From assembly GCA_016710275.1 (NCBI GenBank), contig JADJXS010000001.1, forward strand, positions 124,001 through 188,000: DNA of 64,000 nt, given 5' to 3'. Numbering within the stretch: the stretch's first letter is position 1; every line of letters starts with the position of its first letter. Made by a program: the position numbers and the translations under genes. Source of the DNA: Phycisphaerales bacterium. Its GTDB lineage: Bacteria > Planctomycetota > Phycisphaerae > UBA1845 > Fen-1342. This document shows positions 8,111 to 17,012 of this stretch, in pieces. The notes beneath the pieces were generated by a model. That model saw nothing but the letters and a program-made list of their open reading frames with translations, was not told where the DNA came from and did not search any database.

Positions 8111-8154
8111 CTTAACGCCGCCAATGGCCGTTCTTAACTCCATCTTAGCGCTGC
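8111..8154 (+). promoter_or_regulatory. Candidate Pho box upstream of pstS
   Basis: Read as 11-nt units, positions 8111, 8133 and 8144 each begin CTTA(A/G)C; the unit at 8122 does not match. Known Pho boxes are direct repeats with 11-bp spacing, and the cyanobacterial form is PyTTAAPyPy(T/A), close to what is seen. The site is about 105 nt before the pstS ATG. Its location between phoR and pstS fits control by a PhoB-type regulator. Confidence 0.45.
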
Positions 8155-8258
8155 TCGGGTACGTCTCTTGTGGGCGTGTGGTTGCATCAGGTGCGGGGTC
8201 GCTGCGCGCGGAGAGTCCCGCGGCGTCGGCGACGAAGCACCGAGAACAGGAGCCGACC

Positions 8259-9281
8259 ATGAGTTCATCCGGCGGACTGCGTCGCTTTTGGATTGCGGCG
8301 ATCGGGCTGCTCCCGTTGGCGGGCGTCGCAATGGCGAAGGAGCCGCTTTCGGGAAAGGTGGCGGTGGACGGATCAAGCACGGTCGCCCCGATCATGAAGG
8401 CGACGGCGGAGCTGTTCCGGGCGGAGCAGCCGCGCGTGACAGTGACGGTCGGCGTCTCCGGCACCGGCGGCGGGTTCAAGAAATTCTTCGAGGCGACGCC
8501 CGAGCTGCGAACCGACATCACGGGCGCTTCGCGGCCGATCAAGCCGACCGAGCTGTCCAAGTCGGCCGAGACGGGCGTCCGATTCATTGAACTGCCCATC
8601 GCGTTTGACGGCATTGCGGTGGTGGTGAATCCGAAGAACACGTTCTGCGACTCGCTGACCGTGGCGGAGCTGCGGGCGATCTGGGCGCCGGGCAGCACGA
8701 TCCAGAATTGGAAGGACATCCGCCCCGGCTTTCCGGACATGCCGCTCAAGCTCTACGGCCCCGGGCATGACAGCGGCACCTTCGACTACTTCACCGAGGC
8801 GATCGTCGGCACGGAACGGCACTCGCGGAACGACTTTACGGCCAACGAGGACGACAACGTGCTCGTTCGCGGCGTCGAAGGGGACATGGGGGCGCTGGGG
8901 TACTTCGGCTTTGCCTACTACCACCCCAATGCGGCAAAGCTGAAGCTGCTCGGAATCGACGCCGGTGACGGCAAGCCGGTCAAGCCCTGCCACGAGACCA
9001 TCGGCGACGGCAGCTACCGGCCGCTGGGTCGGCCGCTGTTCATCTACGTGAGCGCGGATGCCGCGCAGCGCCCGGCGGTGAAGGCGCTGGTTGAATTCCT
9101 GTACGCGAACGCGAAGAAGATCGTCGAGCATCGGCGCGTGAATTACGTCGCGCTGCCGGACGAGTTCTACAAGGTCGCGTTGCAGCGCTTCCGCGAGCAG
9201 GTGCTGGGCACGGTGTATGCGCCAGACGCGCCCAGGACGAGCACGCTGGCCGAGCTGTACGGCGTGACGCAGCGCAAGTAG
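8259..9281 (+). CDS. pstS: Phosphate ABC transporter substrate-binding protein PstS
   Basis: I chose the ATG at 8259 because CAGGAG precedes it and the product opens with a normal Sec signal peptide (residues 1-27, ending VAMAKE), giving 340 residues; the frame is open further upstream. The mature protein begins with VDGSSTVAPI, the PstS phosphate-binding signature, followed by GTGGGFKKF and the DSGTFDYFTE motif near residue 171. It binds phosphate in the periplasm and delivers it to PstCA. It leads pstS-pstC-pstA-pstB, and candidate Pho box repeats lie upstream. Confidence 0.95.
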   Translation: MSSSGGLRRFWIAAIGLLPLAGVAMAKEPLSGKVAVDGSSTVAPIMKATAELFRAEQPRVTVTVGVSGTGGGFKKFFEATPELRTDITGASRPIKPTELSKSAETGVRFIELPIAFDGIAVVVNPKNTFCDSLTVAELRAIWAPGSTIQNWKDIRPGFPDMPLKLYGPGHDSGTFDYFTEAIVGTERHSRNDFTANEDDNVLVRGVEGDMGALGYFGFAYYHPNAAKLKLLGIDAGDGKPVKPCHETIGDGSYRPLGRPLFIYVSADAAQRPAVKALVEFLYANAKKIVEHRRVNYVALPDEFYKVALQRFREQVLGTVYAPDAPRTSTLAELYGVTQRK

Positions 9282-9319
9282 CACTCGCGCGAATCCGGGA
9301 CTTGGACGGGAGGCGGCGA

Positions 9320-10234
9320 GTGCGGCGACTGGGTCTGCAGGTGCGCGAGCGGGCGATCGAGTGGTCGCTGCTGGGCTGCGCGCTGGTCACGATCCTGGTC
9401 ACGGTGGGCATCATCTTCGTCCTGGTGGACGAGTGCTTCGGGCTGACGCCGGGCAAGGTCGGCTTCTTCCAGGTGGTCTCGATCGGCGAGTTCCTGACCG
9501 GCAGCGAGTGGAAGCCGATGATCGAGCCGCGCAGCTTCGGCGTCCTGCCGCTCGCTTCCGGCACGCTGATGGTCGCATTCGGGGCGCTGCTGGTCGCCCT
9601 TCCGATCGGCCTGGCCACGTCGATTTTCCTGAGCGAATATGCCCCGCCCTGGCTGCGACAGGTCTTCAAGCCGATTCTCGAGCTGCTGGCGGGAGTTCCG
9701 ACGGTCGTCTACGGCTACTTCGCCCTGATGTTCGTCACCCCCTACATCATCCGCCCCCTGTTTCCACAGGCGGACTTCTTCAACGCTCTCAGCGCCGCGG
9801 TGGTCGTGGGCATCATGATCGTCCCGACCGTCTGTTCCCTCTGCGACGACGCCTTCCGCGCCGTGCCGCGCAGCCTGCGAGAAGCCGCCTACGGCCTGGC
9901 CGCGACGAAGCTCGAAGTCTCCACGCGCGTCGTGCTGCCGGCGGCGCTGTCGGGCGTGATCGCCGCCGTTCTGCTGGCCTTCTCCCGCGCCATCGGCGAG
10001 ACGATGGCGGTGGCGCTGGCCGCGGGCATGACGCCGCAATTGTCGCTCGATCCGCTCAAGAGCATCCAGACCATGACCGGCTACATCGTGCAGGTCGTCA
10101 GCGGCGACGCACCCGCCGGTTCGCTCGAATACCAGACGATCTTCGCCGTCGGGCTGTCGCTCTTCGTCATGACATTCATCGTCAACGTCGTCGCGCAACG
10201 CGTGTTCTCCCGCTTCCGGGAGGCCTACGAATGA
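9320..10234 (+). CDS. pstC: Phosphate ABC transporter permease PstC
   Basis: I prefer the GTG at 9320 (304 residues) because GGGAGG lies 7 nt before it; a TTG six codons upstream has no site. The protein has about six membrane segments, including WSLLGCALVTILVTVGIIFVL at the N-terminus, and the binding-protein-dependent permease EAA-like loop (LREAAYGLAATKLE near residue 192). It forms the membrane channel with PstA. It ends in an ATGA overlap with pstA, so the two are translationally coupled. Confidence 0.95.
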   Translation: MRRLGLQVRERAIEWSLLGCALVTILVTVGIIFVLVDECFGLTPGKVGFFQVVSIGEFLTGSEWKPMIEPRSFGVLPLASGTLMVAFGALLVALPIGLATSIFLSEYAPPWLRQVFKPILELLAGVPTVVYGYFALMFVTPYIIRPLFPQADFFNALSAAVVVGIMIVPTVCSLCDDAFRAVPRSLREAAYGLAATKLEVSTRVVLPAALSGVIAAVLLAFSRAIGETMAVALAAGMTPQLSLDPLKSIQTMTGYIVQVVSGDAPAGSLEYQTIFAVGLSLFVMTFIVNVVAQRVFSRFREAYE

Positions 10235-11181
10235 ACGCTCCGCCCGGCGGATATCGACCGGCGATCGGCCGGCGGCGCATCGTGGGCCGCCTGGGGCTGA
10301 GCGCGTTCGTCGCGCTGAGCCTGGTGGCGCTGGTGGCGCTGGGCGCGCTGATCGTGCAGGTGGTGCAGCAGGGCGGCGGCGTCATCAGCCGCACTTTCCT
10401 CTCGAACCCGCCATCCATCCTCGAACCCGAAACCGCCGGCGTATACGTCGCCATCATCGGCACGCTCTGGCTGATCGTGCTGACGGTTCTGGCCGCGGTG
10501 CCGCTGGGCGTGGGGGCGGCCGTCTGGCTCGAGGAATACGCACCGCGCAACCGCCTGACGCGCTTCATTCATCTGAACATCTCGAACCTCGCCGGCGTCC
10601 CCTCCATTGTCTACGGACTGCTCGGGCTGGCGATCTTCGTCCGCAGCCTTCAGATGGGGCGCAGCGTGCTGGCCGGCGGGTTCACGCTGGCGCTGCTGGT
10701 CGTGCCGGTCATCATCATCGCCACGCGCGAAGCGCTGGCCGCGGTTCCGCCGTCGATCCGCCACGCTTCGCTGGCGCTCGGCGCAACGCGCTGGCAGACC
10801 ATCCGGCACCACGTGCTTCCCGCGGCGCTTCCCGGCATCCTGACCGGCGTGATTCTCTCTCTCTCCCGCGCCATCGGCGAAGCCGCCCCGCTGATCCTGA
10901 TCGGCGCCGTCAGCTACGTCGCCGCGCCGCCCGGCGGTTCGCTCATCGAAACGGTCGGGGAGCGCGGTGCGATCGATGGCGCCTGGCTCTGGCTTCGCGC
11001 CGCGATGAACGACGGATTCACCGCGCTGCCGGTTCAGATTTACGGCTGGATCGGCGAGCCGGACGAGATATTCCACGCGCTGGCCGCCGGCGGCATCCTG
11101 GTGCTGCTGGTGGTCCTGTTCTCAATGAACGCCCTGGCCATAGGAATCCGCGCATGGCAGCAGAGACATCGGCACTCGTGA
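10231..11181 (+). CDS. pstA: Phosphate ABC transporter permease PstA
   Basis: 316 residues from the ATG that overlaps the pstC stop by 4 nt. It has an N-terminal membrane segment (LGLSAFVALSLVALVALGAL), the conserved NISNLAGVPSIVYGLLGL stretch typical of PstA near residue 112, and a permease loop near residue 180 (RHASLALGATRWQTI). The frame is open for a long way upstream through pstC, but that part is only the shadow frame of pstC. It pairs with PstC in the inner membrane. pstB begins inside its last codons. Confidence 0.95.
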   Translation: MNAPPGGYRPAIGRRRIVGRLGLSAFVALSLVALVALGALIVQVVQQGGGVISRTFLSNPPSILEPETAGVYVAIIGTLWLIVLTVLAAVPLGVGAAVWLEEYAPRNRLTRFIHLNISNLAGVPSIVYGLLGLAIFVRSLQMGRSVLAGGFTLALLVVPVIIIATREALAAVPPSIRHASLALGATRWQTIRHHVLPAALPGILTGVILSLSRAIGEAAPLILIGAVSYVAAPPGGSLIETVGERGAIDGAWLWLRAAMNDGFTALPVQIYGWIGEPDEIFHALAAGGILVLLVVLFSMNALAIGIRAWQQRHRHS

Positions 11182-11999
11182 ACGGCGAGGCCGCCCGACT
11201 GGCGGTCGGCGTCATCCTCCGCGACACTGATCGCGTCGCCACGCGCGAGGGTCAGGCCGTGTTCCACGCCCGCAGTCTGTCAATCTATTACGGCGCGTTT
11301 CAAGCCGTGAAGGGCGTCTCGCTCGAATTCCTCGCCAACCGCGTCACCGCCATCATCGGCCCGTCCGGCTGCGGAAAGAGCACGCTGCTTCGCTCCCTCA
11401 ACCGCATGAACGACCTGGTGCCCGGCTCGCGCGTCACCGGCGAAGTGCTCTTCAACGGCCGAAACATCTACGCCGCCGGGTCGGACCCCGTCGAGCTGCG
11501 CCGCCGCGTCGGCATGGTCTTCCAGAAGCCCAACCCCTTCCCCAAGTCCATCTATCGCAACGTGGCCTGGGGGGCGCGCATCAACGGCTACCGCGGCGAT
11601 CTCGACGCACTGGTCGAATCCTCCCTGCGCAAAGCCGCGCTGTGGGACGAGGTGAAGGACAAGCTGCACGCCAGCGCCTATGCGCTCTCCGGCGGCCAGC
11701 AGCAGCGCCTCTGCATCGCCCGCGCCGTCGCGCTGGAGCCGGAGGTGCTGCTCATGGATGAGCCGTGCTCCGCCCTCGATCCGATCGCCACCGCCCGCGT
11801 CGAAGACCTGATCGATCAGCTCAAACGCCAGTACACCGTCGTCCTCGTCACGCACAACATGCAGCAGGCGGCGCGCGTCTCCGACCGAACGGCGTTCATG
11901 TACATGGGCGAATTGATCGAAGTGGATGAGACCAGCAAGATCTTCACCAAGCCCGGCAACCAGCGCACGCAGGACTACATCACCGGCCGCTTCGGCTGA
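11154..11999 (+). CDS. pstB: Phosphate ABC transporter ATP-binding protein PstB
   Basis: 281 residues, overlapping pstA by 28 nt. All ABC motifs are present: Walker A GPSGCGKST (near 66), the PstB-specific VFQKPNPFPKSIYRNV near 122, signature LSGGQQQR (near 182), Walker B VLLMDEPCSALDP and the H-loop VTHNM. It powers phosphate import through PstCA. The first 40 residues extend beyond the usual N-terminus, and a later start is possible, but AGGA lies 8 nt before the chosen ATG. phoU does not follow; it is about 10 kb away on the other strand. Confidence 0.95.
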   Translation: MAAETSALVNGEAARLAVGVILRDTDRVATREGQAVFHARSLSIYYGAFQAVKGVSLEFLANRVTAIIGPSGCGKSTLLRSLNRMNDLVPGSRVTGEVLFNGRNIYAAGSDPVELRRRVGMVFQKPNPFPKSIYRNVAWGARINGYRGDLDALVESSLRKAALWDEVKDKLHASAYALSGGQQQRLCIARAVALEPEVLLMDEPCSALDPIATARVEDLIDQLKRQYTVVLVTHNMQQAARVSDRTAFMYMGELIEVDETSKIFTKPGNQRTQDYITGRFG

Positions 12000-12119
12000 T
12001 TGGGCCGCATCGGCTCATTCATCTGACTCGGCTGATTCCCCGCAGCGCACGGCGCGGGACGCTCCCCGCGTCGCGCCGCAGCCCGCGCTCCGGAATCCCC
12101 CCACTCGTTCGCCGGCGCG

Positions 12120-13169
12120 TCAGTTCGAAGGCGGCAGGCCCGCCCCCGACCCAAGCACCGCCTGCCGCACCCACAGCCCCTGTTCATAGCTGAAACGCCG
12201 CAGGCCGACCCGCTCCCGGTTGCACGGGCCGTTGCCGCTGATGACGCGGTAGAACTCATCCCAATCCGGCTGGCCGAAATTCCAGTTCCCGGTCGCGGGG
12301 TCCGGGGCGAGCGCTTCGTCGCGAACCAGTTCCGCGAATCCGTCGGGCCGGCGGATCACCTTCCCCTCGGCGTCGCGCCGGGGCGTCTTGACGACCAGCC
12401 CCAGGTCCAGCGCCGCCGGCGCGAAGCGATCCACGAAGCGCTGCCGCAGCGTGTCGTTCGTGGCGGTCTTGATCCGCCAGCGCATGAACGGCGTCGTCTT
12501 GACCGACTCCTTGTCCGGCGGGCCGAAAAACATCAGCGACGGCCCCCACCAGCGGTCAAAGGCCTCCTGCAGCATCGTCCGCTGGCGCGGCGTTCCGCTC
12601 GCCAGCGTCAGCGTCATGTCCTCCCCGCTCTTGAAATGAAACGCCTCTTCCATGTTGATGCGCATCATTGTGCGGACGTACGGCCCGTAGCTGCCGTCGG
12701 CCAGGCTCTTCTGGTTCATGATCGCAGCGCCGTCGATCAGCCACTGGATCATCACCACGTCGGCCCAGGTCGGCACCGGGTAGTTGAAGCAGTTGTGATA
12801 GCGCGTCCGTCCGGTCGCCAGGTCGCGCAGCATCTGGTCGCGCGGCTTGCCCAGGTCCTGCGAAACGCGATAGAGCATGTGGCCGTGGCCGACCTCGTCC
12901 TGCACCTTGGCGATCAAGGCCAGCTTGCGCCGCAGCGACGGGGCGCGGGTGATCCACTCCCCCTCCGGCAGCGCGCCGACGATCTCGCTGTTGGCGTGAT
13001 GCTCGGCCATCTTCAGCATGCCGGCCCGGTAGTTGTGCGGCATCCAGTCGTGCGGCTCGACCAGCCCGCCGTCGTTGACATGTGCCTCAAAGGCGGAGAG
13101 CGCTTCCGGCTCCTCCTGGATCGACCAGTCAACCTTCAACTCCGCCTCGGTGGATGCGCTGCAACTCAT
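12120..13169 (-). CDS. paaA: Phenylacetyl-CoA epoxidase subunit A-like di-iron protein
   Basis: 349 residues from the ATG at 13169 (GGAG 9 nt before it). The match to PaaA is strong along the whole length, including HDWMPHNYR, the metal-binding helices with KVQDEVGHGHML (ExxH, near residue 108) and NMEEAFHFKSG (ExxH, near residue 195), and a PDWDEFYRVI segment near the C-terminus. In the classical system PaaA is the catalytic di-iron subunit that epoxidises phenylacetyl-CoA with PaaC as structural partner, PaaB, and the reductase PaaE. None of these partners is in the window, and the neighbours are unrelated. The other subunits may be elsewhere, or this copy may work on another acyl-CoA. Confidence 0.85.
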   Translation of the reverse strand: MSCSASTEAELKVDWSIQEEPEALSAFEAHVNDGGLVEPHDWMPHNYRAGMLKMAEHHANSEIVGALPEGEWITRAPSLRRKLALIAKVQDEVGHGHMLYRVSQDLGKPRDQMLRDLATGRTRYHNCFNYPVPTWADVVMIQWLIDGAAIMNQKSLADGSYGPYVRTMMRINMEEAFHFKSGEDMTLTLASGTPRQRTMLQEAFDRWWGPSLMFFGPPDKESVKTTPFMRWRIKTATNDTLRQRFVDRFAPAALDLGLVVKTPRRDAEGKVIRRPDGFAELVRDEALAPDPATGNWNFGQPDWDEFYRVISGNGPCNRERVGLRRFSYEQGLWVRQAVLGSGAGLPPSN

Positions 13170-13369
13170 CGGCTGGTGCTCCCGAAGACACGATCCCTGC
13201 TGCGCAGCCCCATCGCCGCGCACGGGTCGTGCCGATCCCGGCCGGTCCGGCCCGGTCCGAGTGATTATACGCGCCCGCCCGCCCGGCCGCGGCAGGGAAT
13301 TGCGTCCCGGCAGTCCGCCCGCCGCAGCGCCGCTTGATCCCGTATCATCCCCGCCGCGAGGTGATCGAC

Positions 13370-14755
13370 ATGCCCGAACCGATGTCCCGCGCAGAATTCG
13401 CCAGAATCGCCGAAATCGCGTTCCAGGCCGCCACCGGCGAACAAACCTTCGTCAGCGTCTCCGACGAGCAGGGCGGCACCACGCGCTTCGCGAACAACCA
13501 GGTCTCCCAGAACGTCCACATCCGCCGCCAGTCGCTCACCGTCAGCGCCGCCTTCGGCCGCCGCCACGGCCGCGCCTCGACGACCGAGCTGACCGACGCC
13601 GGCATCCGGGCCGTCGTCGCGGCCGCCGAGGAGCTGGCCCGCGTCGCACCGGAAGACCCCGAATATCTGCCGCCGCTCGGGCCGCAGAATTATCCGCGCC
13701 TGGCTTCGCACCGCCCCGAAACCGCCGCCGCCGGCCCATCCGACCGCATCGAGCGCGTTCGAATCGCGGTCGAAGCCTGCCGCGCCGCCAGGATGCAGGC
13801 TGCCGGAGCAATGGAGGCTTACGCCGGCTCGGTCGGCATCGCCGCCGCCGGGGGGTTATTCGCGTTTGAGGCCCGCACCCGCTGCCAGTTCACCGTGACG
13901 GCGACGGCCAGCGACTCGAGCGGCTGGGCCGGCGACGCCTCGCGCTCGGTGGACGATCTGGATGTGGCGGTGTTGACGCAGCGGGCGATCGATAAGGCGC
14001 GTGCGTCGGCCTCGCCGACGGAGTTGCCGCCGGGCCGCTATAGCGTGCTGCTCGAGCCGGCCGCGGTAGCCGGGCTGGTCGGCCCGCTGATGTCGGCGAT
14101 GGATGCGCGGTCCTATCACCGCGGCACCAGCGCCCTGCGCGGCCGACTGGGCGAGCGGATCATCGATGAGAGATTGACGCTTCGAAATCGGCCGGATCAC
14201 CCCTCGCTGCTGGGCGCTGCGTTCAACGGGGAGGGGTTGAGCGCGGACTATCACGCCTGGATCGAGTCGGGCGTGCTGCGCCGGCTCAACTACGATCGCT
14301 TCACGGCGATGGAGCACGGTGTGCAGCCCAGTGCCGATCTGGACGCGGCCGTGCTGGAGGGGCGGGAGGAAGCCCCGCGCGGCGCGCGTGCGGCCCACTT
14401 TGATGAGGGGCGCGCGGTGGAAGGGCGCAGCGGGGGTGCGGCGGATTTGCTGGAGGAGCTGATCGCGTCGACGAAGCGCGGCATCCTGGTGACGAATTTC
14501 TGGTACATCCGCCCGGTCAACGCGACGGACCTGACGCTGACGGGGATGACGCGCGACGGGCTGTTCCTGGTGGAGGATGGGCGGATCGGCCCCGGCCTGC
14601 TCAATTTCCGCTGGCACGACAGCCCGCTGCGGGCGCTGAATGCGATCGAGGCGTTTACGCGGCCGCTGGACGCGGTGTCGTGGGAGCGCGACAAGATGAT
14701 GCTGCCGGCGCTGCGGGTGGGGGATTTCAATTTCTCGAGCGTGACGCGGTTTTGA
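13370..14755 (+). CDS. TldD/PmbA family protein, PmbA-like
   Basis: 461 residues from the ATG at 13370, which follows GAGGTG by 7 nt. The N-terminal part has the TldD/PmbA fold segment (TTRFANNQVSQN), the middle has PPGRYSVLLEPAAVAGLV, and the end has the family-typical FNFSSVTRF. The HExxxH zinc motif found in TldD is absent, so this resembles the PmbA (TldE) side of the TldD-TldE pair, which makes a protease for small or modified peptides. A TldD partner is not visible next to it. A TATCAT hexamer near 13342 could be its -10 element. Confidence 0.8.
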   Translation: MPEPMSRAEFARIAEIAFQAATGEQTFVSVSDEQGGTTRFANNQVSQNVHIRRQSLTVSAAFGRRHGRASTTELTDAGIRAVVAAAEELARVAPEDPEYLPPLGPQNYPRLASHRPETAAAGPSDRIERVRIAVEACRAARMQAAGAMEAYAGSVGIAAAGGLFAFEARTRCQFTVTATASDSSGWAGDASRSVDDLDVAVLTQRAIDKARASASPTELPPGRYSVLLEPAAVAGLVGPLMSAMDARSYHRGTSALRGRLGERIIDERLTLRNRPDHPSLLGAAFNGEGLSADYHAWIESGVLRRLNYDRFTAMEHGVQPSADLDAAVLEGREEAPRGARAAHFDEGRAVEGRSGGAADLLEELIASTKRGILVTNFWYIRPVNATDLTLTGMTRDGLFLVEDGRIGPGLLNFRWHDSPLRALNAIEAFTRPLDAVSWERDKMMLPALRVGDFNFSSVTRF

Positions 14756-14771
14756 GGCGGATGGGGGGGCG

Positions 14772-15236
14772 GTCCACCGGCTAAAGCCGGTGGCAAACAG
14801 TGGCCGGCTGAAGCCGGCCAAGCGGGGGTCGGCCTCAACCGGCTGAAATTGGAAGAAGGGGGTGGAGTGGCTGTCCACAGTCTGAAATTGAAAGGTGGGG
14901 GCTGGCTGTCCACCGGCTGAGATTGAGAGAAGGGGGCTGGCGGACCACCGGCTAAAGCCGGTGGCAAACACTGGCCGGCTGAAGCCGGCCAAGCGGGGGT
15001 CGGCCTCAATCCAGCAGACCGCAAAGCGCAGACCACAGAGCGCAGACCGCAAAGCGCAGACCACAGAGCGCAGACCGCAGAGCGCGCCCCTCCTCAATTC
15101 AGGTTCGGCCAGCAATGGTTTGCCCAGGAATAGGTCGGCTTCAGCCGACCGGCGTTTGCCACCAGCTTCAGCTGGTGGTCCACCGCGCACCAACCACCCC
15201 CGAATATCACCCAAAGCCGGCTTCAGCCGGGCTTGA
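14772..15236 (+). repeat. REP-like palindrome block 1
   Basis: The 775-bp gap between the TldD/PmbA gene and the next gene is filled mainly with palindromes. CCACCGGCTAAAGCCGGTGG occurs at 14774-14793 and 14945-14964, each followed by TGGCCGGCTGAAGCCGGCCA (14801-14820, 14972-14991). Related palindromes in the opposite sense lie at 15133-15150, 15159-15178 and 15214-15234. Between them are degenerate copies of GTCCACCGGCTGAAATTGA. The layout of facing palindromes resembles a REPIN. From 15236 to 15530 I see only a copy of the 3' end of the glycosyltransferase gene (15252-15292) and a further REP remnant near 15460. Confidence 0.85.
15014..15083 (+). repeat. 14-bp tandem repeat, five copies
   Basis: Five head-to-tail 14-mers beginning GCAGACC, with second halves GCAAAGC or ACAGAGC in strict alternation for the first four units, so the higher-order period is 28 bp. 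It lies in the spacer of palindrome block 1. Confidence 0.9.
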
Positions 15237-15530
15237 TCCCACCGCCCAATCACGCCGCCGCGCGGCGCGGTCGTGTCGCCATCGGCGGGGCCATCCTCGC
15301 CCGCCTTGAACTCGAATTGCCGCCGGGGGGCGGAAACGCGGTCTCGTGGTCATGGTCAGGAACGCGATGGGAGATCGCACGTCTCATGCATCGCGCTGCC
15401 ACCGCCCCCCCACCCCCACCTACCGCCCCGACTTCTTCTGCATCGCTATGCGGCTGTCCACCGGCGTTTGCCACCAGTGTGAACCGGCGGCCTGCCGACC
15501 CACTTTGCCTCGGTTGGGCAGATTCCGGCG

Positions 15531-16697
15531 TCAGTTCTGGGGATCGGCGTCTTTGTCCACCGTTCCTTTCGGCTCGGTGGCAGCACCATCCTCGCTCATG
15601 ACTGCGACCGGTCCTCGTCCTCTGGCCACGAGGGCGATCTGCTTCGCATCCGGATCAAGCATGCAGATCTGATCCCGCCCCAATTGGAACAGCACTTTGT
15701 CCCCTGGAAGCAACGTCGCATTGCGAATGGGCCAGTGTCCGAAGAGGGTCTCGTACGAGAAGTGAACCTGTGTGCCGGTGCCGTCGTGATACCCGCGCAG
15801 CCCCCCCATGGCCCCGTCGCCGGCCCAGAATTGCCAATAGCTGTCCTTGGCGCTTCCCAGGATGATCGCGGGGCCGGAGTTCAATGACGTGACCAACTCC
15901 TCCGATTGCCCATTATTCAACCAGCCCCAACCGGTTGCAGCCTCGGCTGCGAAATTTTCCGCAACGAGGACCGTCGTCGGGACGCCCCGATGCCCCGCCA
16001 TGAGAGCCGCCAGGTCCCAGCGGTTGCCGTCCTTCAATGAGGTGCGGACGAAGAGACGATCATCGGCATTGGTGGACGCCAGATCGAAGACCTTCCGCGT
16101 CCCCATCGCATTCGAGCCCATTCTGTACACATGTCCGTCGTCAGCGGCGATGAAATAGATCAGGACTCCCTCGGGTAGGGTCATCGTTGACAAACGGACA
16201 ATTTCCATCCGCGTGAACAGGGACGTTCCGCTCGCCATCCAGTACCACCCGAACAACAGCAGATAGGAGACTGTCTGGACGGCCAATGAGCCGCTCAGCG
16301 CCCGCCCCAGCGACCGCGATCCGCGCCTCAATGCCATGGCAACGAACGGCAACTCAAGGAGCAGGGTTGCGGGATAGGCCAGAGCGACCATTGTCCAAAA
16401 AAAGTCCCAGGCGTTGTCCATGTCCAAAGGAAAGGCGCTTACGATGGCAGGCCGAAGGAAATAGCCACCTGCCCAGGCGGAAAAGTAGTTGGCGAGGACG
16501 AGGATTGCAATGGTCCTCCCCAGGTGCAACCGGAACAACTTCGCCAGCAGAAACCCCTCAAGCAACCCGATCAGCAGGTTGCCGAACGCCAAGTGCAGGA
16601 AGCCCGCCCAAAGCAACGGGGTGCCCGCATTGGCCAGGGCGGCTCTTGGCAGGGCCAGAGCACAAACTGCCAGCAGCCCGAGGTTGCGTGTTGTCAT
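15531..16697 (-). CDS. Membrane protein of unknown function
   Basis: 388 residues from the ATG at 16697 (GGAG 8 nt upstream); the longer frame would start inside the repeat block. Residues 1-24 look like a signal sequence (LLAVCALALPRAALA). Four or five membrane segments follow up to about residue 180. The remaining 200 residues are soluble and hold WD-like short strands (DDGHVYRMGS, WPIRNATLLPGDKVLF) that could form a small beta domain. I do not recognise the family. It is bracketed by two directly oriented REP-like blocks of similar sequence, so gene and flank may have moved or been duplicated together. Confidence 0.65.
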   Translation of the reverse strand: MTTRNLGLLAVCALALPRAALANAGTPLLWAGFLHLAFGNLLIGLLEGFLLAKLFRLHLGRTIAILVLANYFSAWAGGYFLRPAIVSAFPLDMDNAWDFFWTMVALAYPATLLLELPFVAMALRRGSRSLGRALSGSLAVQTVSYLLLFGWYWMASGTSLFTRMEIVRLSTMTLPEGVLIYFIAADDGHVYRMGSNAMGTRKVFDLASTNADDRLFVRTSLKDGNRWDLAALMAGHRGVPTTVLVAENFAAEAATGWGWLNNGQSEELVTSLNSGPAIILGSAKDSYWQFWAGDGAMGGLRGYHDGTGTQVHFSYETLFGHWPIRNATLLPGDKVLFQLGRDQICMLDPDAKQIALVARGRGPVAVMSEDGAATEPKGTVDKDADPQN

Positions 16698-16724
16698 TCC
16701 CGGTGCTCCACCGACGGTCCACCG

Positions 16725-16985
16725 GCTGAAATTAGAAAAGGGTTGGGGCTGGCGGTCCACCGGCTAAAGCCGGTGGCAAACACTGGCCGGCTGAAGCCGG
16801 CCAAGCATGGGTCGGCCAGCGATAAGTCAGGTTCGGCCAGGGATGGGTCGGCCAGGGATGGGTCGGGTTCGGCCAGGAATTGGTCGGCTTCAGCCGACCG
16901 GCGTTTGCCACCAGCTTCAGCTGGTGGTCCACCGCCCACCAACCACTCCCCAATTTCACCCAAAGCCGGCTTCAGCCGGGCTTGA
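16725..16985 (+). repeat. REP-like palindrome block 2
   Basis: Same order and orientation as block 1: CCACCGGCTAAAGCCGGTGG at 16757-16776, TGGCCGGCTGAAGCCGGCCA at 16784-16803, a spacer with tandem GGTCGGCCAGGGATG units (16811-16880), then the facing palindromes at 16882-16899 and 16908-16927 and a last one at 16963-16982. The sequence after it (to about 17060) matches the sequence after block 1 and contains the stop codon of the GT4 gene. Confidence 0.85.
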
Positions 16986-17012
16986 TCCCACCGCCGAAAC
17001 GCGCCGGCCCCA

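Noticed and set aside
8124..8258. Upstream start for pstS at 8124
   Set aside because: It would add 45 residues before a normal signal peptide and overlap the candidate Pho box; the ATG at 8259 has a good ribosome-binding site.
14772..15236. Palindrome block as a CRISPR array
   Set aside because: The repeats are palindromes at irregular distances in two orientations, without unique spacers of constant length and without cas genes.
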